Source of the DNA: Dermacentor variabilis
Taxonomy: Eukaryota > Arthropoda > Arachnida > Ixodida > Ixodidae
Assembly: GCF_050947875.1 (NCBI RefSeq)
Contig: NC_134571.1
Coordinates: forward strand, 230,588,024-230,652,023
DNA: 64,000 nucleotides
Direction of reading: 5' to 3'
Shown: positions 43,381 through 55,352 of the stretch, in pieces
Layout of the letters: each line of letters begins with the position of its first letter
Numbering within the stretch: position 1 is the stretch's first letter
Made by a program: the position numbers and the translations under genes
Notes under the pieces: generated by a model
The model's database searches: none
The model's input: only the letters and a program-made list of their open reading frames with translations
Told to the model about the DNA's origin: nothing

Positions 43381-44596
43381 CTAGTTTCCCTCGCTAGGTG
43401 ACTGGTGGCAACGTAAGGGGGAAAGTGAGCGACGACGTAGTGATGGCGAATGATGGGTGCCGACAGGACGTCGAGGAGGTGGCGAAAACTCGTGGTCGGG
43501 AAGCATCGCATGCCCGGTAGTATCGTGGGAATAGGCATATCCAGGTGGCGCAACAGTAGCGTTAGCAGGTGGCATGCGACGATGGCAGAAGCGCGCAACG
43601 TGGCCGGCGACACCGCAAGCGAAGCATATGGGTCGGTTGTCGCGTGTGCGCCAAGGGGTCTGAACTGGGCGTCGAGATGGAATGGCAGGCGACCCGGGAG
43701 GAGGTACAGCTTGAAGTCGCATTGGCGCTGAAAACGAGAGCAGCGGCGGCGCAGGTCGCGCGGCGACTTCGGCATAGGTCAGAGGTGCAGCCACGGGAGG
43801 GCAGGGTTGGGCGAAGGGTAAAGACCCAGCAAGTTCCTCGCGAATGGCCTGCCTAATGGGAGCAGCCAGAGCTGTGTCAGGCTGGGGATGTCCTTCGTTG
43901 AGAGGCAGCATAGACAATTGGCGCGCCACCTCCTCACGAATGAAATCCTTGATCTCAACAGAGAGCGATGCTGCGTGGTGTTTGATCGAAGCATGAGGCC
44001 CGAGAGCGAGTCGCCAGGTGCAAGAGCGCTGTGCGCAAGGACCCTTTGTCGACGCAGCTCATCGAAGCTCGGGCAAAGAGTGACGACAGCTGCGACAGAA
44101 GTAGGGTTCCGCGCCAGGAGCATTTGAAATGCGTCGTCCTCGATGCCCTTGAGGATGTGCTTCACCTTGTCCTCTTCAGTCATGGTGGAATCGACGCGGG
44201 CGCAAACATCGACATCCTCTATGTAACTAGTACAAGTCTCGCCGGGCTGTTCAGCGCGCTGGCGGAGGCGCTGTTCAGCACGGAGTTCTCGCAAGGCTGG
44301 CCGACCGAAGACTTCCGCGAATGCAGTTTTGAAAGCGGACCAGGTTTGCAGTTCCCGTTCATGATTGTGGAACCAGAGGTTCGCAACGTCAGCAAGATAG
44401 AAGATGACGCTACGGAGCTTCGTCGGGTCATCCCACTTGTTGTTTTCACTGACGCGCTCGTAGGTAGAGAGCCAATCTTCTACGTCCCAGTCTCACCTGA
44501 TCCGCTAAAAACAGGAGGGTCCCGCTGCCGTTGCACGGCGCCGCACATGACAGGAGCAGCAGATGCGCTAAGCGGATTGTTGGGAGTGTCGTTCAT
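43381..44596 (-). pseudogene. Gypsy-2 Gag
   Basis: The ATG at 44596 starts MNDTPNNPLSASAAPV. Capsid-like codons (VEDWLSTYERVS, RELRAEQRLRQRAEQPGE, EDKVKHILKGIEDDAFQML) follow with frameshifts. The last frame (43929-43381) contains an intact CCHC knuckle CFACGVAGHVARFC and a Pro/Arg-rich tail ending at TAG. It differs from Gypsy-1 Gag, so these are separate families. Confidence 0.85.
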
Positions 44597-44675
44597 AGTA
44601 GCGGCTGGAGCAGATGTTAAAGTTCAGCTGCGAAGTTCCAGGCTGAGGTCGGGAAGTGCAGCACCTTTCACCAAA

Positions 44676-44795
44676 TGTAATAAGATGATTTATTATAAGG
44701 CACTAGGCAAAGTCTAGTCGCACTGGGAGTAGACGAATGCTGATCGCGCGCACAGCCGACACAAGAGCGCCTTCTTCGTCTTCCTCTTCACCACA
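44676..44795 (-). repeat. Gypsy-2 5' LTR
   Basis: The 120-base partner of 37615-37734. The primer region beside it reads (minus) TTTGGTGAAAGGTGCTGC. Confidence 0.93.
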
Positions 44796-44799
44796 TATG

Positions 44800-45966
44800 T
44801 AACATTGGAAATAAGCTAATGGGCAAATAATTTTTTAATTCTGTAATGTCTCCCTTTTTGTGGATTAGTATAATGTTGGCATTCTTCCAGTTCTGGGACC
44901 CTTGAAGTTAATAGATATTTCGTATAAAAGGCCTCTAGTTTTTCAAGCATTACGTCTCCTCCATCTTTGAATAAATCGACTGGTAGTCCATCTTTTCCTG
45001 CCACTTTTCCCCCATTTCATGTCTTGCAAGGCCCTTCTAACTTCATCGCTAGCTATAGAAGGAGCCTCTCTAATCTGTTCATTACTACTTCGAATAGTAT
45101 TGTGGCGGCTTTGAGTACTGTACAGGTCACTATAGAATTCTTCTGCTGCTTTTATTTCATCTTCGAGATTGCTGATGATATTACCCGGCTTATCTTTCAG
45201 TGCATACATCTTGGTTTGCGCGATGCCAAGCTTCCATCTCATTGGTTTCAGGCTACGTCCAATTTTTACTGCTGCCTCAGTCTTTCTCATATTATAATTA
45301 TGAATATCCCTTATTTTCTCCTTGTTGATTAGTTTTGACAGTTCCGTGAATTCTATCTGATCTCTTGAGTTGGACACTCTAATACTTTATTAGGTCTCTT
45401 GTTACTTGAGAGAGCTTACCTACTGGTTGCCTTGGTGCCTTACCTCTCGCTTCAATATCTGCTTCTGAAGCCAGCCTAGTTACGGTTTCATTCGTTGCCT
45501 CTATGTCATCTTCATATCTGTTCTAAGGCTGCATATTTGTTTGCATGTGCCAACCTGAATTGGTTTGCTTTTACCCTTACAGCGTGTGTCTAGGTTGGCC
45601 TGTTTTTTCTTGACCAATTTTACTCTTTCTCTCTTCAAATTGAGGTGAATTCTAGTCCTCACTAACCTATGATCACTGCACTTTACCCTACCTAACACTT
45701 CTACATCCTGCACTATGCTGGGATCAGCAGAAATTATGAAATCAATTTCATTTCTTGTTTCACCATTAGGGCTTTTCCAAGCCCACTTTTTGTTCTAACG
45801 CATCCTGAAGAAGGTGTTCATTATTCACAGTTTATTCCTTTCCACAAATTCTACCAACATCGCTCCTTGAGTGTTCCTATAATCGATGCCATAGTTGCCG
45901 ATATGCTTGTTCACCAGCCGGCATTTTCCTCACTTTTGAATTGAAGTCGCCCATGACTACAGTATG
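44800..45966 (-). pseudogene. LINE-B, middle part (endonuclease end to RT start)
   Basis: Minus-strand codons show MGDFNSKV (about 45930), endonuclease residues RNEIDFIISADPSIVQDVEV and KCSDHRLVRTRI (about 45640-45740), a linker (MYALKDKPGNIISNLEDEI), then RT motifs DGLPVDLFKDG and ANIILIHKKGDITELKNYLPISL. It joins 37020 and below once Gypsy-2 and the unclassified insert are discounted, and 48225 and above once Tig-2b is discounted. Confidence 0.82.
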
Positions 45967-48224
45967 CAGTCGAACCCGACTATATAGAACCCGTTTGCTT
46001 TGAATTATACTGTATATCGAACAATTTCTGAACATTGTATAGTTACAATGAGTCATCATCATCAGCCTGGCTATGTCCACTGCAAGGCAAAGGCCTGTCA
46101 CATACTTCTGTACATACCTTGGCCATGTGCTAATTGTGGCCATGTTGTCCCTGCAAACTTCTTAATCTCATCCACCCACCTAACTTTCTGCCACCCCCTG
46201 CTACGCTTCCCTTCTCTTGGAATCCAGTCCGTAACCCATAATGACCATCGGTTATCTTAGTTCCTCACTACATGCCCTGCCCATGCCCCCCCCCCCTTCT
46301 TTTTCTTGATTTCAACTAAGATGTCATTAACTCGCATTTGTTCCCTCAACCAATCTGCTCTTTTCTTATCCCTTAACGCTACACCCATCATTCTTCTTTC
46401 CATAGCTTGTTGCATCATCCTTAATTTAAGTAGAGCCTCCAGGTTTCTGCCCCGTAGCTGAGTACTGGTAAGACACAGGGGTTATATACTTTTATCTTAA
46501 GGGATAATGGCAACCTGCTGTTCATGATCTGAGAATGCCTGCCAAACACACCCCCAGCCCATTCTTATTCTTCTGATTATTTCACCTTCATGATCCGGAT
46601 ACGCGGTCACTACCTAACCTAAGTAGATGTATTGCCTTACCACTTCCAGTGCCTCACTACCTATCGTAAACTGCTGTTCTCTTCCGAGACTGTAAAACAT
46701 TACTTTAGTTTTCTGCACATTAATTTCAGGCCCACCCTTCTGCTTTGCCTGCCCAGGTCAGTGAGCGTGCTTTCCAATTGGTCCCCTGGATTACTAAGCA
46801 AGGCAATATCATCAGCAAATCATAAGTTACTAAGGTATACTCCATTAACTCTTATCTCCAATTCTTCCCAATCCAGGTCTCTGAATATCTCCTCTAAACA
46901 CGCTGTGAATGGCATTGGAGAGATCGTATCTCGCTGCCTGACAGCCATATTTCGCACATTTCTCTATCACCTGATTGATAGTGTGAATATGGTTTATTGT
47001 TGAGTAGCCGTTACGAAATCTTGCCTGGCGCTTTGGTTGTAGGATTTCGTAAAGGCTACTCAACAATAAGTATATATAACAAAAATTACACTTACATCCA
47101 ACAAAAATAGCAGCGACTCCCGATATATCGAACAAAAAGCGGTGCAAGCATGTCCTCAGAACTTGGCTTTCCTTTGTAGCGGCGGGGAAACCTGGTGGGG
47201 CGGCTCCATCTCCCTACCGTGACCGTGCCGCATCGGGCGAGCCATTGACACGCCCCTGCAAAAAATTATCCTGGCCTGCCCGCAGTGCTTGCTCAGACAG
47301 TCAATCAGAGGCTCTTGTGTCCTCGTCGTGCAAGATGGCCCAAGTACGAGTTGTCTCGCTGCTTTTCTGGTTCATTGTGTTTGTGCTTTGTGGGCCTTCT
47401 CCTGCAGTGTTGCTGTGATGAAGCAGCATAATTTGCTTTTCACCTTGAAGCTCGAAATCATAAATCGGGTCGAATGTGGTGAGAAGTCGGATGACCCCGC
47501 AGTGTGAAAAATTCTGAGGAGCACTCTCAGCACAATTTTGAAGAATAAGAGGGGGATTAGGGCTAAAGCAGCCAAACTCGCGACCTGCTTTGCATGGTGG
47601 CTGACGCGTACACACGGCCGTGTACAAGTGGTTCATCCGAAATTGCTTCAGACGTGCTGGCTTTTGCATTTCCAGTGATGACTGTAAATTCTGATGAGTG
47701 CGACTAAGCTCGTGACGGTGTTGCTGAAGTTTGGAGTCAGCTGTCAGGATTTACAGAAGCCGTTGACGAGTCAATCGTCAGAAAGTTTACGAGAGCAGAT
47801 GATGGTGTCGCGACCATGGGAGAGCCCAAAAACGAAGACATTGCCAACATTGTGCCGAGCACAAGTGAAAATGGGCACAATAAGGAAAGCAATGACGGTC
47901 CTTTGCCCACATCCTCCGAGGTGATTGGTGCACTCTCACTAGTCTTGTGCTTCTGCGCGAATGTGGACAGTTGTGGCCTCAGCTGTTCCGACTCTTTAGA
48001 CAATGTGGAGAAGTGTGTGCGTCGCAGACAGCGAAATTGCCCAAGCGGAAGAAAATACAGGACCATTTCGTGCGAAACTAAGCTAGTTTCATCAATAAGG
48101 TGATATTATAAATGGTATGTGCTTTTATGACATCCAATTCTTTAGCTGGCTTACATTGAATTATGTCCTATATCGAACTGATATGCGTTTTTTTTTGCGA
48201 GTTTGATATAGCCGGGTTTGACTG
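45967..48224 (+). mobile_element. Tig-2b: second Tig-2 copy, carrying LINE-C
   Basis: Ends CAGTCGAACCCGACTATAT and GGGTTTGACTG as in Tig-2a; the flanking bases are TG and CA instead of two TA, so the target site has mutated. N-terminal codons (MKQHNLLFTLKLEIINRVE, from 47418) and C-terminal codons (to about 48090) are again present without the catalytic core, now with stops. It splits LINE-B in its endonuclease. Confidence 0.85.
46054..47062 (-). mobile_element. LINE-C: 5'-truncated LINE inside Tig-2b
   Basis: The 3' end (left) is the tail ending (CATCAT)n; minus-strand codons include RFRNGYSTINHIHTINQVIEK at the 5' end and EIRVNGVYLSNL and LNYG-like RT/C-terminal parts in several frames. 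Flanks ACAATGAGT (46045-46053) and ACAATAAGT (47063-47071) form a 9-base duplication with one change. Its last 28 bases on the right are an inverted copy of its own 46993-47020. It is related to LINE-B. Confidence 0.8.
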
Positions 48225-48900
48225 CACTGAGTTTGCACTTTTCACCATCGCTAACTAAACATCTTCATAAAACTTCTATTTCTTCATCTGTGACTGGAGG
48301 TGGAAGCGTAAGTTTTTACTACCTTTATTCTATACCTCCTATTCAGCTTTATTAAGACTACTGCTACCCTCTAATTGATGCTGTAGAATTCGTCAATGTT
48401 GCCTGCTACGTCCTTATGGATTAGGAATTCTACTCCAAACTGCTTATCTGGTATTCCTCTATAGCAGAAGACGTGGCTATTTGTCAGCAGTGTATAAGCC
48501 TCACCAGTTCTAACCTCACTAAGGCCAATGATATCCCAAACAATGCCTGATAGTTCCTCCAAGAGTCCTGCTACGCTAGCGTCAGTCGAGAGAGTTTGAG
48601 TGTTAGACACTGCAAGGGTCAGTTTCCATTGGCAGCCTGTCTGGGTCCAGAGATTCTTAGCACCCTCTGCTGCGTTACAGGTCTGGCCGCTGCCTTAGTC
48701 ACTTGTTCCGCAACTTGTGGGGACTGAGGGCCATCGGGTAATTGAACGAGTCATTGGGAGGGAGTGGCCGAATGCTGCACCAGGGAGGCCAGTTCCTGTT
48801 CTGGTGAGGGAGTGTCTTGTTGAAGCTTAGTGGGTCTTCCTAATTTGGTTATTTTCTGAGAAAGCATGCTGCTATCTTGGACTTTGATTATTCATAAAGT
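48225..48900 (-). pseudogene. LINE-B, 5' part (endonuclease start)
   Basis: Minus-strand codons contain SDASVAGLLEELSGIVWDIIG, LSEVRTGEAYTLL and GVEFLIHKDVAGNIDEFYSI, the N-terminal part of an apurinic-type endonuclease in RTE/CFDP2-like LINEs. Upstream (to about 48900) a Pro/Gln-rich stretch (KLGRPTKLQQDTPSPEQELA) may be the start of the ORF. The exact 5' end is not seen. Confidence 0.7.
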
Positions 48901-49420
48901 GGGAATCCAGAAATGTTATCTTTGTTATTGTGTTGTTTGTGTGGGTTTTACTTTGCTTCATGTTCACGCCTCACTGCCATCAAAGCGCATGTACTTCTCA
49001 AGGGACCCTACAAAAGGTGGGTCTTTGAGCAACAAAGCAGTAGCTGCAGTCCCACGCCTGTGCATGTATTTTCTATGTGTGCGCGCATGTGTCAGATGTA
49101 AGTGCGCTGCTTGAAATCGTGGCTCACCAACTATCCTATCAATATCTTTCAATAAAATTATCGCAAAATTCAGCACAACATCAGACACACTTTCTTAGAT
49201 ATAGGTAGAAATAAACGCTAAATGCCATGCTTGCTCTTGCACAGTCAGCAATATGTTTGATTTGTTTCGAATATTCATATTCAATAAAATATTCAGAAAT
49301 CTTGAAATACATAGTTTTTAAATCGAATGCGAATATTAAAAATATAATATTCGATAGTATTCGAAATTTTCAAATATTTGCACATCCCTATAAAGCACTT
49401 CTACAGATAGAAAGCTTATA
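48901..49420. other. AT-rich spacer
   Basis: Only an AT-rich stretch rich in ATTCGAATATT-like words (49250-49390), a low-complexity pattern. Confidence 0.5.
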
Positions 49421-49427
49421 CAGTTAA

Positions 49428-51155
49428 GGGGAAAGAGGTGTTTAGAAACTTCTTTTTTTTTTCTTGACTAAATTTATTAAACATTTTCACCCAGACAATT
49501 TTTCATGCTGATTTCAAAAATATAATTGCATTTAAATTGACTGGGTGGTTCCAGATATAATTAAAATTAATGACATATTGTTTATTGGAATTGTAAGGAG
49601 CGTATGAGCCAGAATGTTCATTAAAGACGTATGGCTAGATACTACAAAGTGTAATCAACACAACTACAGGACTACTTTTCTTATATTGCAGGTATTACCA
49701 ATTTTACAGCAATGGGAAGACTGATCTCCAGACATGGCAATCATGTGGTCCAATTAGAAGCCACATTTCAAAACTTAAAAAAGCGAAATTAACAAACCTG
49801 CTCCTAGCTTTGTGTAGTACACACATGTATCTACATGCCACTATTAAAATTATGGTTCTATGTGCGCTGAAGACCGAGCTAGCACTTCGGCAAGTCTAAA
49901 AAACACCAAAAATGACTTTCTGAGAAAAGTTGAAAAAACAAAATGAGCTTATTTTTATAACAGAACATCATAAAATATTTGAATATATACAAGTGCTCTT
50001 GCATTAGTAGTCTCCAGGAATGTAGTCTGTCTGGCTAGTGTCATTACAGTGATGCCTTCCGAGCACCCGCTGCAAGTTTCCAGCAGACGTAACCAACATC
50101 TCGTTTGTTCCAGCAGCAGTGTCGTCAACACGATCTAGTAGTTTCGATTTTCAGTCAGTAGCAGGAGTTGACACTAATGCTTGAACTTTTCCTTGAGCTT
50201 CACTGTCAACACATCAAAAATATTCCGGCTGCAGAATAGTAGCGTCATGCCAAAACGTTGATGAAACGCGGCCGTTGTCAGAAACACTTTGGGGCACTAG
50301 GCCTGACACGCCATCGGTATCTCTGGCGTCGCTCGACTGCGGGAGCAGGGGGGCTAAATATAGTCCGACGTAGCGTGAGCATGCACACACATTATGTCGC
50401 GTTGGCGAAACCAACAGCGTCTATCGCTAGAGCGATGGTTCGACACACTGGTGTAGCCAGCGTAACAGGACACGGCCAACGGACTCCAACGTACCCCGAG
50501 TCGAGCGACACTTCCCTGTGAGTCGCTAACGTCGGACTAAAAATGCGCCTTTATCGATGTCATCGGGAAGCAGTGCAGCGGGGCGTCGTTTCTTGACATT
50601 CTACGCAGACTTCCTCTTCTTTTTTCTAAATTTGAACTTCGTAGCGGACTTCGGAGTCAAGGTCGGCATCGCTGTCAGCGTGGGAAACCTCGTTCGCATG
50701 CACGGCGTGTGCACTGCGGCCGCGGAGCAATGCAGACGACGCCAGTGTAGCCAATGGCATGGCTAGTTGAGGGTCACGTGCCTTTGTCGACCAATTACAG
50801 CACGCATTGGGTCTTCTCTTTGAGGCGAAATTTCTTCACTGCCAATGTGCGGACGGAGCCGGCGGTGGAGGGAAAATGAAGACGAGAGACTGCTCTTTCA
50901 AATGATATATGGGTCGGCGCGACCGAATGACTGCGGGGGCCGTCACGCGCCATGGGAAAAGCGCTTCTTGACGGAAACTTTGGCTTATATTTAGCCTACA
51001 CTGGTGCCAAAAATCTATTTTGCAGCTATAATATTGATTTAGAATGCACACAATTTGGCGAAGTGGTAGAATAACAGTTGGAAATTCCAAAAATACCGTT
51101 TTCAAAATATAAATTTTCTTTGCGATGTTTTGGTCTCTAAATCCCGTGTCTATCC
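49428..51155. mobile_element. TTAA-1: element within the Pogo-4a terminal repeat
   Basis: Flanked by TTAA (49424-49427 and 51156-51159). Ends GGGGAAAGAGGTGTTTAGAAAC and, inverted, GGATAGACACGGGATTTAGAGAC are imperfectly similar. It is 1.73 kb long. No transposase was recognised; a 69-codon plus-strand frame at 50557-50766 has no known match. Piggybac- or Kolobok-type mobilisation is likely from the target site. Confidence 0.75.
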
Positions 51156-51178
51156 TTAAACCTCGATATAATGAAGCA

Positions 51179-52113
51179 CTGTATTTACTCGCATAATGAT
51201 TGCACTTCATTGTCAAAAAAATTGACACAAATTCGGGGGTGCCATCATTACGCGGGTTAAATTTCCCACGAAAAGAAACATTTTCTTTTTTTATCCCGCA
51301 TTTGCTGCGGGATGACAAGCAGGCGGCAGCCACTGCCAATGCGGGACACCAAAACAAAAATGGCAGCCGGCGGAGCAAGCCGAACGCAATTATTTTTCTT
51401 CTCGTGAGTACATTACATGCATTGACACAGTTTCTTCCATATCAGTAATGAATAACATCATTAATATCGCAAGTTTGCGATAATAATGTAGCCAAGTCCA
51501 CTTTGAGGGAACAGAAACAGAAATGGGCGCGCTTAGCTGCCAGTGACATAGAAAGACATGGCGGGCATGCTGCGGCATTTGTTTTCACTGCTATCCTAAT
51601 ACGGCTAGTTTCCGCTAAAGATGGGCGAATATCTTAGAAGTGTCGGTGTATGAATAGGGTACACTTCTAACGTATCACTGTATACGTGGCCACTATCGTT
51701 GCCGCTCGCGATTTGTTGCGTGCCCACGAGTGCAGACGAGAAGAAACGAAAGGCGCCCTTGTTGTTGTTGACCAAAACCATTATGAAGCCTACAAATAAT
51801 ACGCCGAGGCAAGTTTGGTTGTAGCTTTTTTTTTTCACGGAAGTGCGGAAAGTGATGAAAGGATTGAAATGGGACATCTGCTGAAGAATATTGCGTGCAT
51901 GCAGACCGCTTGGTATGTCTTCAAGAATCGTTTGCGTAGCATTCGACAGATGGTAAGCGAGATCATCATTAGCTAGACTGGGCACACGACATATCGCTGC
52001 GACAAGTTCAGAGTGCGATCATTACACGGGAAAGAAAAAAAAATGAAATTTTGGTGATAAAATTCATGGGTGCGATCATTACACGAGTGCGATCATTATG
52101 TGAGTAAATATGG
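51179..52113. mobile_element. MITE-N2
   Basis: Ends CTGTATTTACTCGCATAATG and, inverted, CCATATTTACTCACATAATG. TA follows the right end (52114-52115) and CA precedes the left (51177-51178), a one-base change from TA; the empty copy Pogo-4b has TA at the corresponding position. Further GTGCGATCATTA words repeat near the right end. No coding sequence recognised in 935 bases. Confidence 0.82.
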
Positions 52114-52961
52114 TAGGTAAAATCGGCACTTTGCTTTGTTCTAACGAAATTTCGTTGTATTGAAATTCTACCTTTTATACAAATAAGTACAGTTGCCTAT
52201 CGATTTAACGCACATGGATTGGGGCTGCAGAATTTTCCGAATTATCGGGCAATTGAAAAAAGCAAATCTGGATGACAAAACAATTCATTTTGATGAATTT
52301 GGGAGTTGGAGATAAATGATTCGATTTCATGGCACGGCAACCATATCTTCACATTGGCGGAACGAATTAAGCAAAGCCAGTCACACGTGCACTTCGCCTT
52401 TGCAAGTGATAGTGTCGTTCCTGTATGGGCGACGCTAGCAGGAAGAGCACTGGCAGCAGGCAGCAAAGGCTTCGACTGCCTCTCACTCCAACAGGTCACC
52501 GAAACTCGTGATCATGCAACTTTCAATGCTGAACGCACAATAACACAGCTTACATGGTGGCAAGCCGTCTCGGCATGGCCAATCTTCGCACATGCGGCAG
52601 ATTACCTCTAAAGCGGGCTGCACAGCTGCGTATGCGCTCAGCCATGTTTACAGCTCTGCGCAGCCACGGCTGAGAAGAGCGCCACCAAAAATCGAGATGC
52701 ACGCCAACTTACTCCCCCCTCTCCCCCCCCCCCCCCCGTTCGCCCGCTCGTGTACGCTTGATCACTTTGCTGCGAGTTCGCTCCCCTCCCCCTCATTCTC
52801 TTTGCTCGTGCAGGAAGGCAGCACTCGTGAAGCCACCATCTTTGTTGTTTTACCCTCGTACACTTTCACTCGCACCTGAAGCACATAGTGCGGGGGACAC
52901 AACAGGACCTTACTGCACTTGTACTTTTTATACGGAACATGATGCAGCTCCACTTTGGTGG

Positions 52962-53823
52962 TGTCACTGATCTCGGGGCCGTGCGGATGTTGGGAGAGAT
53001 GGAGTCGGGAGATGCAAGCGAGCACAGCAAACAGATTTTAATTTACCCAAACTCAAAATAGGAAAGTCAAAACTTGAAAAGGAAAAGTCAAAAGTCAATT
53101 GGCAAAAAATAAAACTCCATACTTGCATAGCCAAAACAATGTCCCTATCCTCGCCTACGTGCGTCCTTAGCGCGTTTCGCACGAAAGTCCGGCAACCCTG
53201 GCCTATGGCTGCACGCAAACAAAAAGGAATGCTCTTACAAAGTTCCGTTGTCGCACGTAACTCCAAGTCCGATGTGCGTTGGCTCTTGATCCCAGTCGGT
53301 GCTCCTGCCGACTTCGCAAGCTTTGTTGCCTTGGTATTGACTGACCAGCTCCTCCGTTTCAGATGTTGGCGTCCCAAACTATGTCGGTGATGTGGCACTC
53401 CGGCCTCCTTGGTTAGGCCTAACGCCGGGCTCCGCCACTACTAGTCTGAGTGCCGACGAGAAGCCCCAGGGACTACCGTTCGTGCTGGTCTGCCGAAAAA
53501 GGGGGATCCAATTCCTGGAGTGCCGGCAGTGCCGTGGGAGGCTGCAGCAGGTCCAGGGAGCCTCGCTCGAATGTCGCCGAGGTCAATGGCCACACCGTGG
53601 ATAGCCAGCGTCACGGGCCAGTCCGAACCTCCACGGCTCCCGTCGCCAGTGTGAAACTGGCGCTCCAACCTTCTTGGCCCAGAACCACGTCGACAATCCC
53701 AGCTTTGTACCGCTTTTCTTCCGATAACACCTCGGGTCACGCGCCTCGAGGGCTCGTGCTGGTCGGACCGGTCGGCGCACATCGTCCTCTTCTTTTTGTG
53801 CACCATGCCTCTCACATATGACA
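52962..53823. mobile_element. Solo LTR in Pogo-4a
   Basis: 862 bases beginning TGTCACTGATCTC and ending CACATATGACA, flanked by GGTGG (52957-52961) and GGCGG (53824-53828), a 5-base duplication with one change. The matching site in Pogo-4b is uninterrupted. No internal region, so it probably arose by LTR-LTR recombination. Five-base duplications suit BEL/Pao or Gypsy elements. Confidence 0.75.
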
Positions 53824-54310
53824 GGCGGTCACTCTCGTCGTGCGGCGCACCACTTGAGAGGTTTGTTTGCAAGCAGCCACTTGTGATTTAATCAATTGGC
53901 CATCTGCGTCCGCAGAAGTTTCCGCTTATTGTTTCGGCATTGCTTTATTTATTTATTTACTTATAGTACCCTCACGGCTTACATGAAGCATTATAGAGGG
54001 AAGGGGCTAATGAAAGTTAGAGTGAGAAGATAAGCACATATTGAAAGAAATTTAATTTGGACGTGTTTAAAGCACTTGTATAAGCTTCTGGCAGCGGATG
54101 TGTATGCTAACCACCTATCAGTGTTTAATGATTTTTTGGCATAACGCAAAAGTCTGCATTTTTTGTTGGATAATCGTTTCAAATGGCTGTTCTACCAAGG
54201 GGCGTTAGAAGATTGATTAATTGCTCGAAGTGGAATGTATTTGCCAATGAGATGCATTATTGTAGTTTTGAAAGACAGCCAAAATTCTTCAACTGATAAG
54301 TCAACGTGTG

Positions 54311-54842
54311 TCACAAGGAAGCGGTCAAGGAAGGCCGATGGGTCAAAGTTGATAGTGTTAAAGTTAGCCTTTTTGTAGTCTGTGATATATTTAGTGTGCT
54401 TTTTGTAGAAGGGATCGAAGTAGTAAAGTGCAAAGTGTCATGGTCGCTTAGGTCAGGCACGTGGGTTACTGGTGAAGCATTATCAGGATGATTGGTTAGA
54501 ATCAGGTCAAGCAAAGAATATGTAGATGTCACACGTGTTGGTTTGATAACTAGCTGTGGAAGGTTAAAATCTGAGCAAACGCTAAGGAAATCTGCACCCT
54601 CTGCAGATGCCGAGTTAGAAAAGGGACAGGAATGTGACCAGTCGATAGTAGGGAAATTAAAATCTCCTAAGAGAAACATGGGTTAACCACGGAATCAAGC
54701 ATATTTCGTTTGAGGTGGCATGAATTTTTTCTGCAAAATCACAATCAGGATTAGGTGGATGATAACAGATACCTATGATTAGTTTTTTGAAACCAATAGA
54801 TAGGTAGCACCAGAGTAATTCCAAATTATTAGTCACACTCAA
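54311..54842 (-). pseudogene. LINE-D ORF2 endonuclease
   Basis: Apurinic/apyrimidinic-type endonuclease of a CR1/Jockey-like LINE. Motifs: LIIGICYHPP (about 54770), LLGDFNFPTIDW (about 54660), LLDLILTNHPDNASPV (about 54510) and LSDHDTLHF (about 54430), the catalytic SDH. One frame change separates the first motif from the rest. Confidence 0.8.
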
Positions 54843-55352
54843 AAGGAACGATTCTAAACTAGAGTTAATAGCAATTAAAACACCACCGCCTATCCTATCG
54901 GCACAGTCTAGACGGTATACAATAAATTTTTTGTTGCAGTGAAACAGCTAGCCTGTCTCGGTTTTGTCAGAGAGCCAGGTTTCCGTTAGTACAATATCAG
55001 CTCCAGTGTCGTTAAGTAGACTGTTCAAACTATCTCTTTTAGGAAAAACACTCCAAATGTTAGTAAAAATCACGGATGCTGTTGATGACGAGCTTCCAAC
55101 ACTCATGTGGGCCTACTTCTTTCCCGCATAGACACGTCCAGAAGGGGCTGCTCCTGGGGACGTGGTGACTGCATTGGTCGGTTGTCTGCCAGTATTCACT
55201 TCGATAACAGAATTTTCGTCAGTACTGAACCATGTAGCACTTTCCCTCCGAAAATAGTCTCTTTAAGCCCAATTTGAAGTTAGTGTTTAAGCCTCCGCCA
55301 AATTCCAGAAGTCTCTTCCGGACATGACGTGTTGCAGCGCAAAAGTCTTCGC

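Larger units (their letters stand above)
37615..44795 (-). mobile_element. Gypsy-2: Ty3/Gypsy retrotransposon with a Kolobok-like insertion
   Basis: Two 120-base LTRs (TGTAATAAGATG...CTTCACCACA) are flanked by the duplication TATG (37611-37614, 44796-44799). Minus-strand order: 5' LTR, gag, protease, RT, [Kol-1], RT end, RNase H, integrase, 3' LTR. Without Kol-1 it is about 5.1 kb. It is inserted in LINE-B. The coding frames have one stop and a few frameshifts. Confidence 0.95.
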
